NCBI GenBank assembly: GCA_002408085.1
Contig: DHQL01000011.1
Location: forward strand, 248,001 to 312,000
Direction: 5' to 3'
Length of the DNA: 64,000 nucleotides
Source of the DNA: Spirochaeta sp. UBA5339
GTDB taxonomy: Bacteria; Spirochaetota; Spirochaetia; DSM-2461
Shown here piece after piece: positions 8,657-17,286 of the stretch. Every line of letters begins with the position of its first letter. The first letter of the stretch is position 1. The notes beneath the pieces were generated by a model, which had not been told where the DNA came from, searched no databases, and worked only from the letters and a program-made list of their open reading frames with translations. Both the position numbers and the translations under genes were made by a program.

Positions 8657-9421
8657 GTGAAAACAAGACCATTGGCCCTGGTAACAGGAGCAAGCAGAAA
8701 AGCCGGCATCGGCGCCGCGGCGGCTCTAGAACTCTCCCGGAAGGGATGGGGTATCGCCGTCACTACCTGGACCGAATATGACCGCTCCATGCCCTGGGGA
8801 AGCAGCAATAAGGACTTGAAACATCTGGAAGAAGGAGTCCGTAAAAACGGCGGCAGATTCTACTCCTTGGAGGCTGATCTGTCTGATCCCGAAACACCCG
8901 GCAGGATTTTCGACTGGACGGCAGCTGAGGCCGGCGGCGTATCCGCTCTGATCCTATCACACTGCTACTCCGTGGACAGCTCCATTCTGACTACCTCGGT
9001 CGAGAGCTTTGACCGTCACTTTCAGATCAACACGAGGGCCTCATGGCTGCTGATCAGGGAGTTTGCCCGGTGCTTTGATTTTCAGGAGCAGAATATCCCC
9101 GGCAGGATTATCGCCCTGACAAGCGACCACACCGTATTAAATCTGCCCTACGGCGCTTCCAAGGGCGCATTGGACAGGATTGTCCTTGCGGCAGCCGAAG
9201 AGCTGAAGGATAAAAGAATACTGGCCAATGTGATCAATCCCGGAGCCAATGACACCGGCTGGATGAGCGGAGAGTTCAAAGAGCTGGTGAAGGAGAAGAG
9301 TTTCCAGGGCCGCATCGGCACTCCCGAAGACACGGCCCATCTGATTGCCTTTCTCTGCTCAAAGGAAGGAGAGTGGATCAACGGACAGCTTCTCTGCAGC
9401 AACGGCGGGGTACGCTGGTGA
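8657..9421 (+). CDS. Short-chain dehydrogenase/reductase
   Basis: NAD(P)-dependent oxidoreductase with a Rossmann fold. Cofactor motif TGASRKAGIG is at residues 10-19. Catalytic Ser156 (ALTSDH) and Tyr165-x3-Lys169 (PYGASKG) are present. The C-terminal LCSNGGVRW resembles FabG-type reductases. The usual NNAG segment is replaced by LILSHCYS. GTG start at 8657 with AGGAG 11 bases upstream. It overlaps the next gene by four bases (GTGA), so the two are coupled. Substrate not predictable; a 3-oxoacyl-type or sugar/alcohol reductase is likely. Confidence 0.8.
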   Translation: MKTRPLALVTGASRKAGIGAAAALELSRKGWGIAVTTWTEYDRSMPWGSSNKDLKHLEEGVRKNGGRFYSLEADLSDPETPGRIFDWTAAEAGGVSALILSHCYSVDSSILTTSVESFDRHFQINTRASWLLIREFARCFDFQEQNIPGRIIALTSDHTVLNLPYGASKGALDRIVLAAAEELKDKRILANVINPGANDTGWMSGEFKELVKEKSFQGRIGTPEDTAHLIAFLCSKEGEWINGQLLCSNGGVRW

Positions 9422-9975
9422 AGACCGGTTATTCAATAACGACACAGCGTCTGGGCCTGAGAAGATGGTCCGGAGAAGACCTTCTGCCCTTTGCCGAAAT
9501 GAACCGGAATCCCGAGGTTATGCGCTACTTCCCCAAAAAATTGAGCGGGAGAGAAACAGAAGATTTTATCGGGGCCATTGAAAAGCACTTTGACAATTAT
9601 GGCTACGGTCTCTATGCGGCGGATCTTCTGGAGAAAGGAGTCTTTATCGGGTTCATCGGACTTTACACTGCAACCTTTGAATCGGACTTTACACCCTGTC
9701 CTGAGATCGGATGGCGCCTTGATCCCCGTTACTGGGGTAAGGGTTATGCAACAGAAGGGGCCGCAGCATGTCTGGCAAAGGGGTTTTCGAGCTTCAGCCT
9801 TCGGGAGATCTTTTCCTTTACCTCCCGGATCAACAAGCCCTCCATAGCCGTAATGAAGAAGATAGGTCTTCACTATCGGAAAAGTTTCAGCCATCCCCGG
9901 ATCACTGAAAGCAGTGAACTCTGCCCCCATGTGCTCTACTCTCTTAGAAAAGAAGAGTATGCCTCCGCCAATTGA
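9418..9975 (+). CDS. GNAT N-acetyltransferase (RimJ/RimL type)
   Basis: The acetyl-CoA-binding core is visible: TTQRLGLRRW at the N-terminus, then IGWRLDPRYWGKGYATEGAAA (motif A, about residues 100-120) and NKPSIAVMKKIGLHY (motif B). The RimJ/RimL subgroup acetylates N-termini or small amines. The start is taken as GTG at 9418, which overlaps the stop of the reductase. A start at 9373 would lie deep inside that gene. 185 residues, a normal length. One of six GNATs in this window. Confidence 0.82.
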   Translation: MKTGYSITTQRLGLRRWSGEDLLPFAEMNRNPEVMRYFPKKLSGRETEDFIGAIEKHFDNYGYGLYAADLLEKGVFIGFIGLYTATFESDFTPCPEIGWRLDPRYWGKGYATEGAAACLAKGFSSFSLREIFSFTSRINKPSIAVMKKIGLHYRKSFSHPRITESSELCPHVLYSLRKEEYASAN

Positions 9976-10004
9976 AACAGTCTGCTTCTTATGAAGATCA
10001 TCCC

Positions 10005-10583
10005 TTAGAGATTGTCTGCCAGTAAGGAAGTTATCTTAAAAAGTGTATCAGAATCCGCGCTAAGTACTGTCTTGCTCAGTCCATTGACCATCAGATCCGA
10101 TATTCCATGGACCAGGGACCAGGCTGCCAGGGCACCCTCTGATGAAGAGAGTCCTGAGGCCCCGGTTAAATTGCCCTGTACAGCGCTGGAAAGTACTTTA
10201 AAAGCCCTCTGTGAAGCCTGCTCCAGGTCAGGATAATTTTTATGCTGCTCTGCCGGAAAATAAAACATTGTCTTGTAGAGTCCCAGATTCCTCTCTACAA
10301 ATTTAATATAAGATACTCCTAAATGAGCCAGCCCTTTGGCACTGGAAGATTCAAGTTCTTTACGGAGATTATCAAAACCAATAGCGGCCAGTGCGGCAAT
10401 AAAGGCCTTTGACGTAGCAAAATGTTTTCTCGGGGCATCCTTTGAAACACCAATCTCGGCAGCCAGTGCCCTCAGCTTTATGTCCTGAATGGCAACTCCC
10501 TCCTTCAGTTTCTCAAAAGCCAGTTCCGTCAATGCTTCCTTTAGTGATCCATGATGATATTTTTCATTTTTAATACTCTTCAT
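10005..10583 (-). CDS. TetR-family transcriptional repressor
   Basis: N-terminal helix-turn-helix (KYHHGSLKEAL through GVSKDAPRKHF, about residues 8-55), then an all-alpha ligand domain ending near TetR_C types. The motif KYHHGxL is typical of one TetR subgroup. ATG at 10583 is preferred. A TTG at 10595 adds four residues and lies inside the operator. It is divergent from the peroxiredoxin-like gene, with two palindromic operators between them, so it most likely represses itself and that gene. The inducer is unknown. Confidence 0.85.
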   Translation of the reverse strand: MKSIKNEKYHHGSLKEALTELAFEKLKEGVAIQDIKLRALAAEIGVSKDAPRKHFATSKAFIAALAAIGFDNLRKELESSSAKGLAHLGVSYIKFVERNLGLYKTMFYFPAEQHKNYPDLEQASQRAFKVLSSAVQGNLTGASGLSSSEGALAAWSLVHGISDLMVNGLSKTVLSADSDTLFKITSLLADNL

Positions 10584-10585
10584 AC

Positions 10586-10622
10586 TTGACTTCAATGTAG
10601 GCGAAGTCTACATTGAAGTCAA
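10586..10622. repeat. 15-bp perfect inverted repeat containing TetR operator 1
   Basis: Arms at 10586-10600 (TTGACTTCAATGTAG) and 10608-10622 pair perfectly around a 7-base spacer. The core GTAGGC-GAA-GTCTAC (10597-10611) matches the second palindrome downstream. It lies at the start codon of the repressor, so it would block the repressor's own expression. Confidence 0.8.
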
Positions 10623-10628
10623 CAGGAT

Positions 10629-10643
10629 GTAGGCAACGCCTAC
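10629..10643. promoter_or_regulatory. TetR operator 2
   Basis: GTAGGC-AAC-GCCTAC, a perfect 6-bp palindrome with a 3-base centre. Its centre is 32 bp (about three helical turns) from that of operator 1, so two dimers could bind the same face. It sits 16 bases before the ATG of the peroxiredoxin-like gene. Confidence 0.75.
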
Positions 10644-10658
10644 TTCTGGAGGTGAAAA

Positions 10659-11186
10659 ATGATATCTGTTGGAGACAAACTTCCATCAAGGATTATAGAG
10701 ATGATTGGGAGCGGAAGCTCTTTGAGGCTGGTCATCTGGCTCCGCCACTTCGGATGCAGATTTTACAATGAAGCATCCCTGCTGCTGCCGGATCTGCAAT
10801 CAAGGTTGGCCATGAGTAATATAGGACTTATCTGCATTGTTCAGGGCACAAAGGAGGAAACGGAACTCTTCTGGAATCTGGACGGGATACCTGTAATTCC
10901 GGATTCCTTAAAAGAGAGCTACCGGGCCATGGAGTTTGAAAGAACGACTTTCAGGAAGATATTCTTTGCTGAAAAAGAGCTGAAGTCCAGAAGGGCTGAA
11001 GTAACAAAAATGGGCTGTGCCATGAACTCAAAAGGCACAAAGGCCAAAAGCAGCGATGTCCTTCAGCTTCCCGGTATGGCCCTTATTAATACTGATAATG
11101 AAATTCTCTGGCTGTACCGAAGCCGGCATACGGGTGACCTGAACCTCTCAGATAAAACAATGGAAGAAATAAATAAAGTAATCTGA
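10659..11186 (+). CDS. Peroxiredoxin-like (AhpC/TSA_2) protein
   Basis: Thioredoxin-fold protein of the AhpC/TSA antioxidant-like group. The active-site segment WLRHFGCRFYNEA (Cys33) matches the family HFGCPFC, but the second Cys of the CxxC is Tyr, so it has one peroxidatic-type Cys. The C-terminal RSRHTGDLNLSDKTMEEI also fits. 175 residues. GGAGGTG precedes the ATG. Control by the neighbouring TetR is very likely from the operators. It may reduce peroxides or act as a redox sensor; no substrate is shown. Confidence 0.72.
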   Translation: MISVGDKLPSRIIEMIGSGSSLRLVIWLRHFGCRFYNEASLLLPDLQSRLAMSNIGLICIVQGTKEETELFWNLDGIPVIPDSLKESYRAMEFERTTFRKIFFAEKELKSRRAEVTKMGCAMNSKGTKAKSSDVLQLPGMALINTDNEILWLYRSRHTGDLNLSDKTMEEINKVI

Positions 11187-11230
11187 ACCATACGGTGTAA
11201 CCGGGTGTACAATTAGCCGGGAGAGTGATC

Positions 11231-11317
11231 ATGAATATTTTGAAACCGGCCCCCTGCGGCCTTGTCTCCGAACTCTGCGGCGGACCGAATCCCCATTCCC
11301 CCCCGAAGGACAGATAA
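11231..11317 (+). CDS. Possible 28-residue peptide
   Basis: ATG at 11231 follows GGGAGAG by 6 bases. The peptide reads MNILKPAPCGLVSELC then GGPNPHSPPKDR. It has two Cys and many Pro and Gly. It lies 44 bases after the peroxiredoxin-like gene and may simply be a chance frame. No homologue is known to me. Confidence 0.2.
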   Translation: MNILKPAPCGLVSELCGGPNPHSPPKDR

Positions 11318-11350
11318 TTATAATAAAGAGACTGCAGATCAGATCCGGAG

Positions 11351-12253
11351 TCACTCGGCAGAAGAGGCCTTCAGTAAAAAGGTATACAGGTCACTCCCTA
11401 TGGAAATCTTCAGAACAAGATTATCCCCGCTCCTCTCCTCGGTGAAGCTGTCAAACCCCAGTTTGCTGATCTGTTGATCATACATAGTTTTGTAGTGTGC
11501 CTCATCATAAAACCTGCGGGGATAAGCCCTGTTGGAAAAACTCTCAATCCGGCAGACTCTGCCGTCTCCTGAAGCGCTTCTGGAGCCGTAGGTATCATAG
11601 CTTCCGGAAATGCTGACACGACTCCCTTCATCATTGGTATAGGAAAAAGACCAGATATAGTAAAAGCGGAAAGAATCATCCATGGTATTGTAGAAGACAG
11701 TCTCGTGATACTGACCGTTCTGATCGGAACCGTCAATCTCCCTTACCCCCTCGTAGACCTCATCATAAATATAATCCCTGTAGAAGGTCAGATCTTCACC
11801 GGAAGAGAGAGTCAGAAGAAGGGATGAGTTCTCCGGTTTCAATTCGGCATCCAGAGAACTGAATCCCAATTCGGAAATCAGATCTGAATAAAGAGAGTCT
11901 GACTGATAGGTATAGGAATCGTGAAGCCCTTTTTTGACAGCGGTAACTGTTCCCTTCAGTAAAGAGGCCTCCTCTTCGAGGGATACAAGAAAATAAAACC
12001 TGCTTGAAAAATCATAACTGCTGCCGCCGCCGGGGGCTGATAATCTTTCCAGAATAACTTCAAGTTCAGAATCAGGCAAGGCCTTCAGATTGGCCAGAAC
12101 CAGAGTACTGTCAGCTCCCCCGGAGCTGATCTTTCTGTTAATCCACCGGGAACCGGAGGGAACCAGTTCACTGTCACCCGGGGTACCTGAGCTGTCCAGT
12201 GTGCAGGAAGCAAGCAGCATTGAGACAATAGAATACAATAATAAACAACGCAT
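11351..12253 (-). CDS. Predicted lipoprotein, unknown function
   Basis: Signal peptide with lipobox SMLLASC (Cys at about 17), then a Ser/Asp/Tyr-rich, acidic 280-residue exported part. Two similar halves may exist: SDLISELGFSSLDAE...DLTFY in the middle and DQQISKLGFDSFTEE...DLYTF at the end, which suggests an internal duplication of an LGF(D/S)S..E unit. No known family. It lies between the peroxiredoxin-like gene and the PEP carboxykinase terminator, apparently on its own. Confidence 0.7.
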   Translation of the reverse strand: MRCLLLYSIVSMLLASCTLDSSGTPGDSELVPSGSRWINRKISSGGADSTLVLANLKALPDSELEVILERLSAPGGGSSYDFSSRFYFLVSLEEEASLLKGTVTAVKKGLHDSYTYQSDSLYSDLISELGFSSLDAELKPENSSLLLTLSSGEDLTFYRDYIYDEVYEGVREIDGSDQNGQYHETVFYNTMDDSFRFYYIWSFSYTNDEGSRVSISGSYDTYGSRSASGDGRVCRIESFSNRAYPRRFYDEAHYKTMYDQQISKLGFDSFTEERSGDNLVLKISIGSDLYTFLLKASSAE

Positions 12254-12298
12254 CAGCCTAATCTAAAAAATCATATAATATTAGTCAATATTTTTCAG

Positions 12299-12329
12299 AA
12301 AAAAAGAGGCTGCCCCGAAGAGCAGCCTC
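12299..12329 (-). terminator. Rho-independent terminator of the PEP carboxykinase gene
   Basis: Read on the minus strand: stem GAGGCTGC / GCAGCCTC (8 bp perfect) with an 8-base loop, then seven T. It starts 27 bases after the stop codon. Confidence 0.92.
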
Positions 12330-12356
12330 CAATCTCAATTTAGATTTAATGAATCA

Positions 12357-15300
12357 CTAGAATTTGGGATCAACTCCGATGGTTCCCACAAGGGACTTTC
12401 TGTAGGCAGCGGTTTTGAAGTACGCCAGTCTCTCTCTGGTGTATTCAAGGCGCTCTTTGATCTCATCTTTCATGGGGTCATCTTCGACCCTGGGTGCAGC
12501 AACAAAGCGCTCCAGCGACGCAAGGTGTTTTTCATAAAGGGCAACCATGGTCTTCTGCTGGCTGTCCAGACGCTCATTGTACCAGTCGGACTTAATAACA
12601 GTATCTCTGTCAAAAAGCTGACGGATCTCGGGATCTTCAATGGTCTTACCTTCAAAGCTGCCTTCGGCCATGATATACAGAAGGGCCTTGAGAGGGGGAA
12701 TAGCCTTGTTGACGCTGCCGTCTTTAACATACTCCCTGGCTACCTTTTCATGGGTTTCACAGATATTGTTGATTCCGTCCACATAGTCGTCCAGATTCTG
12801 CCGCTCAGGCTGAAGCATTTCGGTTCTGAAGATGATCTCGGGGTTATCGAACATACGTCCCAGATAGTGGTTTGTAAACTTTCTGGTGATTCTGTATCCC
12901 AGACGGCTTCCGAGTATCTTCTTTCCATTGTGATCAAAGTCTTCAACCTTCTCCAGAAGTCCTTCGGCAATCATCTTTTTGGGGTCTCTCTCCTCCTCAC
13001 TCAGGCGGCTCCAGAGCTCGGGAATAAAGAGACTCACATCGTGATCAACCTTGAACTTGTGGCCTATGTATCCGGCAGCCGAAGAAAAGGCATTGTAGCC
13101 GGTCAGTATAAACGAGAGCAGAGCGCTGTTCAGGTCAGTTGTGGCGACAAGGGCGTTAAAGGGTCCCTTGGTCAGAGCACCCTCAGTTCCCGCTCCGGTT
13201 GTGGAGGGGGATTTACCGGTCAGGCTGCAGGTAAAGTCCATAAATAGTTCGGGGAGCTCCTGGTAGTGGACAGGTCCGTATACCGCAAGGGGTCTGATTC
13301 CCGCTTCATGATCAACGGGGTTGTTCCGTCTACCCGGAAGCACGCTGTTTACGGGAAGAGGAACGGGCTGTCCCACGGGGATCTTTCTGTAGAGTCTTGC
13401 ACCAAGTTCAGCAAGATAGAGTTTTTTAGGATCTTCCAGGTCCGGTCTGGTCTGGAGGTATCGTGGGTTCTTGGTGATGGCTCCGTTAACAATTCTGGGA
13501 CGGTCGGAGGCGCAGAAAAACTGCTCCTTTTCTTCCTCAAAAATCCCTTCGATCATCTCTCTCATGGGATCTGTGTATTCACAGAATGAAACGGTATGTT
13601 CGTAGATATCCTTTGCATCCTGAGATGTAAGGGGCTCAAAGTTACAGAAGAAGTTGTTCTTTGAAGCCATGTCCATTTCGGCCTGCTTGTCATATCCTCT
13701 CTTGATGGCGTCATCGGGTCTCTGGAAGAATCGGCTTTCCACATTCTTGGTAAACTTGACACTGCCGTTCTTGTACTGGGGATTGAGGTTCTTAATCTGA
13801 TCAGCCGGTACAACAATAGAGGCGGAGATATCGTCCTCCCACTGAACCTTCTCAGCAGGCATAAAGTCGTTTCTCAACTTGAAGACCCATCCGGAACCGT
13901 CCTGACGGCTTCCGACTCTCAGATACTGTGCCGAGAGAGATCTCTTCTGGAACTTGATCTGCTTTCCAGGTTCTCCGTTGACAATATCAACGCTGAACTG
14001 ATCCTTCCAGTTATCGCCCCAATCGGGGTTATAGAAGCGTTTTACATAGTAAACCAGAGCCTTGATGTTATTGGGTATGGACTCAAGCCAATTGTTGAAT
14101 TCTTCTGTATTTTCATCGGTGGGTGTCAGGAGTTTGATAACCGATCCCAGAGAGCGCTGGTCACTCAGAATAGGACGGGAGACATGGTCGGTACGGGGCA
14201 CCAGGAATCGGTCGCCGTAGTATTTGTTGATAATGGATTCAACTTCTTCCATGTCCTTTTCAAAATCGTTGATGTATACAGGACCGAAGATAATGGCATC
14301 CCAGAGGGACTTTGAGATCTCGGACTTTCCACCCCCTGATACGGTACAGGGTTTGTGACAGAGAGTACCTTCCGCCACGGTTCCCACCAGTCTCCATGAA
14401 GGAGTCTGGGGATGCTGTTCAATATGGAGTTTATATCCGGTGGGGTGGATATAGGTATTTTCGGGGAGGATTCTCAGCTTCTGAGGATTTCCCTTCTCAT
14501 CGATCCACTTAACATACTGATCCTCCACCTCCATGGTCATGCTTTCAGGAAGATAAATTATGGATGGAAAGTTGTTATCCACCGCATAGCCTTCGGGGCG
14601 GAGAGTAACCTGATCACCCATCAGCTTCAGTACATCCTTGAAGTTGTGTCCCTTGGAATGGAGGTTACTGTCGGCGATAAAATAGCTTCCCTGATTGTAC
14701 TGGGGGAAGGCCAGGGCTCCACCGGCATGCTCTTCTTCAGCAAGTCCCATCAGGTTTGTTGCATAACTGATCTGGGTTTTTACCTCTTTCTTGGAGTAAC
14801 CGAAATAGTTATCCGCAATAAGGGTAACTATGATGCCCTCTTCGGTACGGCAGGTCAGCTTGAAGGGAGTACCGTTGTTGTATTTCTCATCCTCTTCCTT
14901 CCAGCACATGCCGTCTTTTTTCTGACGCTCAGTAGCGTCATCATAGTAGGGAAGACCAAGTTCTTTCTTGTTCATTCCCAGAATATGAGGGGCCAGGATA
15001 ACACAGCCCGTATGGCCGGACCAGTGTTCGGGGTCCAGGGCAGAATCATTTACAGAAAGATTGGGGTCTCCAGCGTTTCCGAAGATGGACTCAACGAAGT
15101 CCAGGTTGCTGACCAGATTTCCGGGAGCAAAGAAACGGACTTCCATCACTTTTTCTTCGATAACACCGGGCACCTCGGGGCAGACCGTAGGTTTAAGGAG
15201 GAGGCTGACAAAGGTTCTGGCCTTTTCCTGCTGTGAGGAGGTAAAGGGCAGCTCCATAAGGTCCTTGGGGGGATCAAAGGCCTTTTCCAGGAGTCTTGCA

Positions 15301-15803
15301 AATGTAATCTTGGGAACAGCCTTCTTGTCAAATGGGATATCCAGACCGCCCTCTGCAACATGAAATGAACCTTTTGTGGTTCGTCTGTCATTCTTGGGAT
15401 TGTTGAGGATACCCTGCTTGATCCTGTGCGAGGATACGATATCCGTAACAAACTCATCTTTGTCAGGTGCGATACTCAGTGTCCTGGCCAGTCCATACTT
15501 ATCCAGAATAAAGGTGTTGTAGGGAAGGCGGGGTGTCTTCTCCAGATTAAGGTCTTCCAGATACTTGTTGAGAAAGCTCTGGATTCTCTGGTCAACAGGA
15601 CAAAAAACCTTCGAGAACAGCCTGTTTCTTTCCCGGAACCTGGCAATAAGATCCTGAGCGATGTCGATATCCTGGTGATCAACCTTGTTGAATATAGGCT
15701 GTCCCATGGATGTTAACTTTAGATTTATATACCTTGTAAACCTGTCTTTTACCCGCTCGTCACCCAAGTCCAGGCCCAGACCTACGTCAGTCTTGTTAAT
15801 CAT
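12357..15803 (-). CDS. PPi-type phosphoenolpyruvate carboxykinase
   Basis: A 1148-residue protein matching, in size and recognisable sequence, the PPi-dependent PEP carboxykinases described from Entamoeba and Propionibacterium. They interconvert oxaloacetate + PPi with PEP + CO2 + Pi in the cytosol. Seen: a P-loop-like CTVSGGGKSEISKS at about residue 488, the C-terminal GTEGALTKGPFNALVATTDLN segment and the SSAAGYIGHKFKVDHD segment. These proteins are often left as hypothetical. It is monocistronic, with SD GAGGGAG, an own terminator and a long upstream region. With pyruvate:ferredoxin oxidoreductase in the same window it fits PPi-sparing anaerobic metabolism. The assignment is from recalled family features. 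Confidence 0.75.
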   Translation of the reverse strand: MINKTDVGLGLDLGDERVKDRFTRYINLKLTSMGQPIFNKVDHQDIDIAQDLIARFRERNRLFSKVFCPVDQRIQSFLNKYLEDLNLEKTPRLPYNTFILDKYGLARTLSIAPDKDEFVTDIVSSHRIKQGILNNPKNDRRTTKGSFHVAEGGLDIPFDKKAVPKITFARLLEKAFDPPKDLMELPFTSSQQEKARTFVSLLLKPTVCPEVPGVIEEKVMEVRFFAPGNLVSNLDFVESIFGNAGDPNLSVNDSALDPEHWSGHTGCVILAPHILGMNKKELGLPYYDDATERQKKDGMCWKEEDEKYNNGTPFKLTCRTEEGIIVTLIADNYFGYSKKEVKTQISYATNLMGLAEEEHAGGALAFPQYNQGSYFIADSNLHSKGHNFKDVLKLMGDQVTLRPEGYAVDNNFPSIIYLPESMTMEVEDQYVKWIDEKGNPQKLRILPENTYIHPTGYKLHIEQHPQTPSWRLVGTVAEGTLCHKPCTVSGGGKSEISKSLWDAIIFGPVYINDFEKDMEEVESIINKYYGDRFLVPRTDHVSRPILSDQRSLGSVIKLLTPTDENTEEFNNWLESIPNNIKALVYYVKRFYNPDWGDNWKDQFSVDIVNGEPGKQIKFQKRSLSAQYLRVGSRQDGSGWVFKLRNDFMPAEKVQWEDDISASIVVPADQIKNLNPQYKNGSVKFTKNVESRFFQRPDDAIKRGYDKQAEMDMASKNNFFCNFEPLTSQDAKDIYEHTVSFCEYTDPMREMIEGIFEEEKEQFFCASDRPRIVNGAITKNPRYLQTRPDLEDPKKLYLAELGARLYRKIPVGQPVPLPVNSVLPGRRNNPVDHEAGIRPLAVYGPVHYQELPELFMDFTCSLTGKSPSTTGAGTEGALTKGPFNALVATTDLNSALLSFILTGYNAFSSAAGYIGHKFKVDHDVSLFIPELWSRLSEEERDPKKMIAEGLLEKVEDFDHNGKKILGSRLGYRITRKFTNHYLGRMFDNPEIIFRTEMLQPERQNLDDYVDGINNICETHEKVAREYVKDGSVNKAIPPLKALLYIMAEGSFEGKTIEDPEIRQLFDRDTVIKSDWYNERLDSQQKTMVALYEKHLASLERFVAAPRVEDDPMKDEIKERLEYTRERLAYFKTAAYRKSLVGTIGVDPKF

Positions 15804-15931
15804 AATACTCCCTCTATCAGAATTTCTGCATTCAGCAATCTACTCATAAACCGGCCACACGCAAAATCATGTATATTTATGCACAAACATTAATAATCTA
15901 ATAAGAATAATCGCAATATACAAGGTCTGCG

Positions 15932-15946
15932 CATGTAATTTACATG
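15932..15946. promoter_or_regulatory. Palindrome, possible operator upstream of PEP carboxykinase
   Basis: CATGTAA-T-TTACATG, perfect 7-bp arms around one base. It lies about 130 bases upstream of the carboxykinase start, in the range of a regulator site. No partner is identified. Confidence 0.4.
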
Positions 15947-16143
15947 TATATTCTTTCAACTCCAACTTTCAATTCGAACAGGGTTCACTGCAAAATCATA
16001 AGACAGGAGAGACAAAAACCAGACTGCAGAATTGTAAAGACTCTACACTGATAATAAGTTCTTCTTCAAGCTTAGTTATTTCATCAGCAATTAACAAGGA
16101 CAATCAAAGCAAAATACACCCAATATAATCTGCGTATTTTCGG

Positions 16144-16173
16144 TTGACATCAAAAATAGTAAAAACATAATAT
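16144..16173 (+). promoter_or_regulatory. Sigma-70-type promoter of the glycosylase operon
   Basis: TTGACA at 16144-16149, an 18-base A-rich spacer, and TAATAT at 16168-16173. The GTG start lies 47 bases downstream. Confidence 0.65.
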
Positions 16174-16220
16174 AAAAGGAGTTAGACAGTATATCCAATT
16201 AACGACGGAGTAAGAACAGA

Positions 16221-16715
16221 GTGAGTAGAATCACATCCTTTGAACCCGTCTGCAGCAGGGAATCAAGGCTTCTGATCCTGGGAACCATGCCCGGTACCGA
16301 GTCCCTGAGACTGCAGCAGTACTACGGACACCCCCGAAACCAGTTCTGGAGAATCATTTTTGACCTGACAGGCTCCAGCACTTCAGGTAATTACTCAGAG
16401 AGGATAAAATTCCTTATTTCGAACAGAATTGCCCTGTGGGATGTTCTTCAAAGCTGTGAACGGGAAGGAAGTCTGGATAAGGATATCCGAAGTGAGAAAC
16501 CCAACAACATCCCGGAACTGCTGAACAGGCACCCTTCGATAAACAGGATTTTCTGCAATGGCCAGGGCTCCCGACGACTTTTGAAAAAATTCTATCCCGA
16601 ACTTTTTACAGCGTACGATGTAACAGTTCTTCCCTCAACCAGCCCTGCCTATACTGCCAGGTACGAAGAAAAACTTGAAACCTGGAAGCTGCTGATGAAT
16701 GATACTGCACCGTAG
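16221..16715 (+). CDS. Hypoxanthine-DNA glycosylase (UDG family 6)
   Basis: Base-excision repair enzyme of the uracil-DNA-glycosylase superfamily that removes deaminated adenine. The family-6 signature LILGTMPGTESLRLQQYY followed by GHPRNQFW is at residues 18-42. The C-terminal LPSTSPAYT (about residue 145) is the second active-site loop. 164 residues is the usual length. GTG start with GGAG 10 bases upstream and a good promoter. It overlaps the next gene by 17 bases and leads an apparent three-gene operon. Confidence 0.85.
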   Translation: MSRITSFEPVCSRESRLLILGTMPGTESLRLQQYYGHPRNQFWRIIFDLTGSSTSGNYSERIKFLISNRIALWDVLQSCEREGSLDKDIRSEKPNNIPELLNRHPSINRIFCNGQGSRRLLKKFYPELFTAYDVTVLPSTSPAYTARYEEKLETWKLLMNDTAP

Positions 16716-17286
16716 AACAGAAGAATCCAAACTTTGGCCGAAATGTCCCGGATGGGTCTGGTCAATGAAAACCGGCAGGAATATACTGCCTGAAACATTG
16801 CTTAAACAAGGGGCGGGAAGAGTGACTGGTGAAGAGATAAAGGTATGGACCGAAAAGTGTCTGGATGAACTGGAGACAAAACAGAATGATCTGAGGGATC
16901 GTTTCGGACTGGGCGAGATGGACTCCTACTCTCTGGACCGGGAAAAAGGAGTTCTTGTCTTTGAAAAGCAGGGAGAACCGGTATACAGCTTCAAAGCTGT
17001 ACCCGTGGGGACTCTTGTGCCGGACAACCAGAACTGGCTCTGGGGATGGGCCAATGAGAGTCTTCCCGAAAAGATGAGAGAAGCCTCGGCCAAGCTGAAG
17101 GATCTTCATCAGGAGACAGGATTCGCCCTCTTTGCAATTGAGGCCTTTAAGGGAGACAGAACTCTGGCACAGGAATTTTCTGCTCTGGCCGTACACTATC
17201 TGGCAGCAGACGGACTCTACCGGGTTTCAGGAGAGAGCACCATTCTCTATCTGGCCCTTTCGGAAGGAGAGAAATTAAAAAAATGA
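16699..17286 (+). CDS. DUF6882-like conserved protein
   Basis: Recognisable segment NWLWGWANESLPEKMREASAK at about residues 110-130 and the following LHQETGFALF match the DUF6882-type family. These proteins have no known function but often begin with a W..KC..L...Q..L pattern, here WTEKCLDELETKQNDL (about 51-66). The first roughly 40 residues do not fit, so the true start may be ATG at 16765 or GTG at 16822. It overlaps the glycosylase upstream and the membrane gene downstream (ATGA). Confidence 0.65.
   Translation: MILHRRTEESKLWPKCPGWVWSMKTGRNILPETLLKQGAGRVTGEEIKVWTEKCLDELETKQNDLRDRFGLGEMDSYSLDREKGVLVFEKQGEPVYSFKAVPVGTLVPDNQNWLWGWANESLPEKMREASAKLKDLHQETGFALFAIEAFKGDRTLAQEFSALAVHYLAADGLYRVSGESTILYLALSEGEKLKK

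Larger units (their letters stand above)
15804..16220. other. 417-base intergenic region between divergent genes
   Basis: AT-rich. It holds the SD of the carboxykinase gene (minus strand), a 15-base palindrome at 15932-15946, and the promoter of the glycosylase operon at 16144-16173. No coding frame or RNA structure was recognised in the rest (about 15950-16140). Confidence 0.6.

Noticed and set aside
14412..15236. 274-codon plus-strand frame inside the PEP carboxykinase gene
   Set aside because: Antisense of a strongly coding region; the composition is that of a shadow frame.
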